Origin: an uncultured Pseudomonadota bacterium
Lineage (GTDB): Bacteria; Myxococcota_A; UBA796; GCA-2862545
Direction: 5' to 3'
DNA length: 8,117 bases
NCBI GenBank assembly: GCA_937891875.1
Contig: CALATR010000096.1
Span: 1 to 8,117, forward strand
Below the pieces are notes generated by a model. It was not told where the DNA came from. It did not search any database and worked only from the letters and a program-made list of their open reading frames with translations. The translations under genes were made by a program, and so were the position numbers. Shown here piece after piece: positions 5,949 to 8,117 of the stretch (positions within the stretch are counted from its first letter, which is position 1; the number at the start of each line of letters is the position of its first letter).

Positions 5949-7038
5949 GAAGACCAACCCCTCCAAGCGCCGGGACAAGCTCTGGATCCAGGACGTCACC
6001 CTGCGCGACGGCATGCACGCCATCCGCCACCAGTACGGCATCGACCACGCGGTCGCCATCGCGAAGGCCCTCGACAACGCCGGCGTGGACGGCATCAGCG
6101 TGGCCCACGGCGACGGGCTGGCCGGCTCCTCGTTCAACTACGGCTTCGGCGCCCACGATGACCTCGACTGGATCGCCGCGGTCGCCGACGTCGTCGAGCA
6201 CGCGACGCTCTCGACGCTGATCCTGCCCGGCATCGCGACCCGCACGGAGCTGAAGGAGGCGTACGACGCCGGTGTTCGCTCGGTGCGCGTCGCGACCCAC
6301 TGCACCGAGGCCGACATCGCGAAGCAGCACATGGAGCTGGCGCGCGAGATGGGCATGGACGTGGTCGGCTTCCTGATGATGAGCCACATGATCGAGCCCG
6401 AGCACCTGGCCCGGCAGGCCAAGCTCATGGAGAGCTACGGCGCCCACTGCATCTACGTCACCGACTCCGGCGGGCGCCTCACCATGGACCAGGTGACCGC
6501 GCGCTTCCGGGCCTACGACGACGTGCTGGACGACACGACCGAGCGCGGCATCCACGCCCACCACAACCTCTCGCTCGGCGTCGCCAACTCGGTGCTCGCC
6601 GTGCAGCACGGTGCCGATCGGGTCGACGCCAGCCTGGCCGCCATGGGTGCCGGGGCCGGCAACGCCCCGCTCGAGGTCTTCTGCGCGGTCGCCGACCTGC
6701 AGGGCTGGGAGACCGGGGTGGACCTGTTCGCCCTCATGGACGCCGCGGAGGACCTGGTCCGACCGCTCCAGGAGCGCCCGGTGCGGGTCGACCGCGAGAC
6801 CCTGACGCTCGGCTACGCGGGCGTGTACAGCAGCTTCCTCCGCCACGCCGAGAAGGCGAGCGCCCGCTACGGCATCGACACCCGCGAGATCCTGGTCGAG
6901 CTGGGGCGTCGCCGCATGGTGGGCGGGCAGGAGGACATGATCGTAGACGTGGCGTTGGACCTGGTGAACCGCAAGAAGGCCGAACAGATGGCCGCCGACC
7001 TGCAGACCGTGAAGGTCGAAGCGAAGGAGGAAGCATGA
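5941..7038 (+). CDS. dmpG: 4-hydroxy-2-oxovalerate aldolase
   Basis: A 365-residue class II (Mn2+) pyruvate aldolase of the DmpG/MhpE/BphI family. It splits 4-hydroxy-2-oxovalerate to pyruvate and acetaldehyde. The N-terminal TIM-barrel motif DVTLRDGMHAIRHQY supplies Arg22, the metal ligand Asp23 and His26. The other metal ligands are His205 and His207 in IHAHHNLSLGVANS. The DmpF-contacting C-terminal domain is well conserved, including GYAGVYSSFLRHAE and RRMVGGQEDMIVDVAL. It is about 20 residues longer than Pseudomonas DmpG (345): a few extra at the N-terminus and a Lys/Glu-rich tail after about residue 342. The GTG start is supported by GGAGG 6 nt upstream. It overlaps the acetaldehyde dehydrogenase, its channelling partner, by 8 nt and the decarboxylase by 4 nt. 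Confidence 0.96.
   Translation: MAEKTNPSKRRDKLWIQDVTLRDGMHAIRHQYGIDHAVAIAKALDNAGVDGISVAHGDGLAGSSFNYGFGAHDDLDWIAAVADVVEHATLSTLILPGIATRTELKEAYDAGVRSVRVATHCTEADIAKQHMELAREMGMDVVGFLMMSHMIEPEHLARQAKLMESYGAHCIYVTDSGGRLTMDQVTARFRAYDDVLDDTTERGIHAHHNLSLGVANSVLAVQHGADRVDASLAAMGAGAGNAPLEVFCAVADLQGWETGVDLFALMDAAEDLVRPLQERPVRVDRETLTLGYAGVYSSFLRHAEKASARYGIDTREILVELGRRRMVGGQEDMIVDVALDLVNRKKAEQMAADLQTVKVEAKEEA
7024..7030 (+). promoter_or_regulatory. Ribosome binding site for the 4-oxalocrotonate decarboxylase
   Basis: AAGGAGG lies 4 nt before ATG 7035, within the lysine- and glutamate-rich end of the aldolase gene. It fixes the start of dmpH at the ATGA overlap. Confidence 0.7.
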
Positions 7039-7808
7039 GCGCCGATCCCGCGGAGCTGGCCCGCATCGTCGACGAGGCCGCGCGCACGGGCACCGCCATC
7101 CCGCAGCTCTCGAACACCCACGGCGAGATGAGCATCGATGCCGCCTATGCCGTGCAGGCCCTGTCCATGGGCCGCCGCTTCGGCCGCGGCGAGCGCCTGG
7201 TGGGCATCAAGATGGGCTTCACCAGCCGCGCCAAGATGGTGCAGATGGGCCTGTCCGACATGATCTGGGGTCGGCTGACCTCGGGCATGCAGCTGGAGGA
7301 CGGCGGCAGCATGGCGTTCTCCAGCTACGTGCACCCGCGCTTCGAGCCGGAGGTGGCCTTCGTCATGAAGAAGCGCCTCGCCGGACCGGTCTCGCCTGCC
7401 CAGGCCCTGGCCGCGGTCGAGGCGGTGTGCGTGGCCATGGAGATCATCGACAGCCGCTACGAGAACTTCAAGTTCTCCCTGTCCGACGTCATTGCCGACA
7501 ACTCCAGCAGCTCGGGCTTCGTGCTGGGCCCGTGGCGGAGCCCCGACGTGGACCTCGCCAACCTGGGCATGATCTGCGAGATCGACGGCAAGCCCGTGCA
7601 GATCGGCTCCACCGCCGCCATCCTCGGTCACCCGGTGCGCAGCCTGGCCGCTGCCAGCCGCATCGTCGCCGAGCACGGCATGGCGCTCGAGCCGGGGTGG
7701 GTCGTCATGGCCGGCGGAGCCACCGCCGCCACCTACGTCAAGCCCGGCAACCACTTGCGGGTCGTGGCCGAGAACCTGGGTTCTGTCGGCCTGCACGTGG
7801 GGGAGTGA
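7035..7808 (+). CDS. dmpH: 4-oxalocrotonate (2-oxo-3-hexenedioate) decarboxylase
   Basis: A 257-residue paralogue of the hydratase, close to DmpH/XylI/NahK (about 264). It removes CO2 from 2-oxo-3-hexenedioate to yield 2-hydroxypenta-2,4-dienoate, the hydratase substrate. The metal carboxylates are Glu104 and Glu106 in PRFEPEVAFV and Glu136 in AMEIIDSRYENFKF. Decarboxylase-type blocks are GIKMGFTSRAKMVQMG (hydratases read differently after TS), IDSRYENFKFSLSDVIADNSSSS and AAILGHPVRSLAA. In Pseudomonas it works as a complex with DmpE and together with the tautomerase DmpI. AAGGAGG precedes the ATG by 4 nt, and the start overlaps the aldolase stop by 4 nt. One base separates its stop from the next ATG. 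Confidence 0.94.
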   Translation: MSADPAELARIVDEAARTGTAIPQLSNTHGEMSIDAAYAVQALSMGRRFGRGERLVGIKMGFTSRAKMVQMGLSDMIWGRLTSGMQLEDGGSMAFSSYVHPRFEPEVAFVMKKRLAGPVSPAQALAAVEAVCVAMEIIDSRYENFKFSLSDVIADNSSSSGFVLGPWRSPDVDLANLGMICEIDGKPVQIGSTAAILGHPVRSLAAASRIVAEHGMALEPGWVVMAGGATAATYVKPGNHLRVVAENLGSVGLHVGE

Positions 7809-7809
7809 G

Positions 7810-8117
7810 ATGTCCCTGACCCTGGCCCAGGCCCGCACCATGATCGACGCCGCGCTGGTCGAGGCGGAGCGCCTGGGCACGAAGATGAACGTGGCGGTGG
7901 TCGATCCGGGGGGCAACCTGATCGCCCACGTGCGCATGGACGGCTCCTTCTTCGGCAGCGTCGGCATCAGCATCGACAAGGCCTGGTCGAGCGCGGCGTT
8001 CCGCATGCCCACGTCACACCTGCAGGGCATCAGCAAGCCCGACGGTCCGGCGTGGGGCTTCGCCCACAACAACGGTGGCCGCGCCATGGTCTTCCCGGGC
8101 GGGCTGCCGGTGTTCCA
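7810..8117 (+). CDS. GlcG/HbpS-like (DUF336) protein, 5' part
   Basis: The first 102 residues of a protein cut by the right window edge. Family marks are the N-terminal helix (LTLAQARTMIDAALVEAERLG), the strand MNVAVVDPGGNLIAHVRMDG, the conserved basic helix IDKAWSSAAFRMPT, and a glycine-rich NNGGRAMVFPGGLPV. Members fold as a PAS-like alpha-beta sandwich and often form octamers. HbpS of Streptomyces binds haem and iron and senses redox, while many others, including GlcG, have no proven activity. The family is often found next to catabolic operons. Here it begins one base after the decarboxylase stop, so it is part of the same message, and it takes the place where Pseudomonas carries the tautomerase gene dmpI. 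No secretion signal is visible at the N-terminus, so a cytoplasmic location is likely. The precise role is unknown. Confidence 0.85.
   Translation, partial: MSLTLAQARTMIDAALVEAERLGTKMNVAVVDPGGNLIAHVRMDGSFFGSVGISIDKAWSSAAFRMPTSHLQGISKPDGPAWGFAHNNGGRAMVFPGGLPVF

Noticed and set aside
4611..6137. Long minus-strand open frame (508 codons) opposite dmpE-dmpF
   Set aside because: Spans the antisense of two well-supported genes and has no recognisable domain; a product of high GC.
6867..8087. Long minus-strand open frame (406 codons) opposite dmpH and the DUF336 gene
   Set aside because: Antisense to conserved genes with intact metal-binding residues; low-complexity translation.

Overview
The window is a stretch of one long plus-strand operon from a high-GC bacterium. 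It encodes a meta-cleavage (dmp/xyl-type) route for phenol or related aromatics. Codon third positions are overwhelmingly G or C, and genes are packed with 1-8 nt overlaps. An actinobacterium or a high-GC proteobacterial or myxobacterial lineage would fit; the sequence alone does not settle which. The gene order closely follows the Pseudomonas dmp operon (P-Q-B-C-...-E-F-G-H), with three additions.

Layout, left to right: the 3' end of a phenol hydroxylase reductase (DmpP-like, to 124); a DsbA-fold 2-hydroxychromene-2-carboxylate isomerase-like protein (124-726); a XylT/DmpQ-type [2Fe-2S] ferredoxin (723-1049); catechol 2,3-dioxygenase (1046-1963); a 94-bp gap with a TGTATACA palindrome; 2-hydroxymuconic semialdehyde dehydrogenase (2058-3515); a 57-bp gap with a tandem 11-bp repeat; a ribbon-helix-helix antitoxin and PIN-domain (VapC-like) toxin pair (3573-4216); 2-oxopent-4-enoate hydratase (4213-5010); acylating acetaldehyde dehydrogenase (5007-5948); 4-hydroxy-2-oxovalerate aldolase (5941-7038); 4-oxalocrotonate decarboxylase (7035-7808); and the 5' part of a GlcG/HbpS-like (DUF336) gene running off the right edge. 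No stretch longer than 94 bp lacks a gene. I saw no tRNA, rRNA, CRISPR, transposase or clear terminator.

How the genes work together: the hydroxylase (only its reductase tail is visible) would make catechol. DmpB cleaves the ring at the extradiol position, and the ferredoxin keeps the DmpB iron reduced. DmpC oxidises the semialdehyde to 4-oxalocrotonate, DmpH decarboxylates it, DmpE hydrates the product, and DmpG splits it to pyruvate and acetaldehyde, which is channelled to DmpF and becomes acetyl-CoA. The hydrolase (DmpD) and tautomerase (DmpI) are absent from the window.

The most unusual features are the toxin-antitoxin pair, whose toxin stop codon overlaps the start of dmpE by 4 nt so that it is stitched into the catabolic message; the isomerase-like gene between the reductase and the ferredoxin; and the DUF336 gene where dmpI would normally be.
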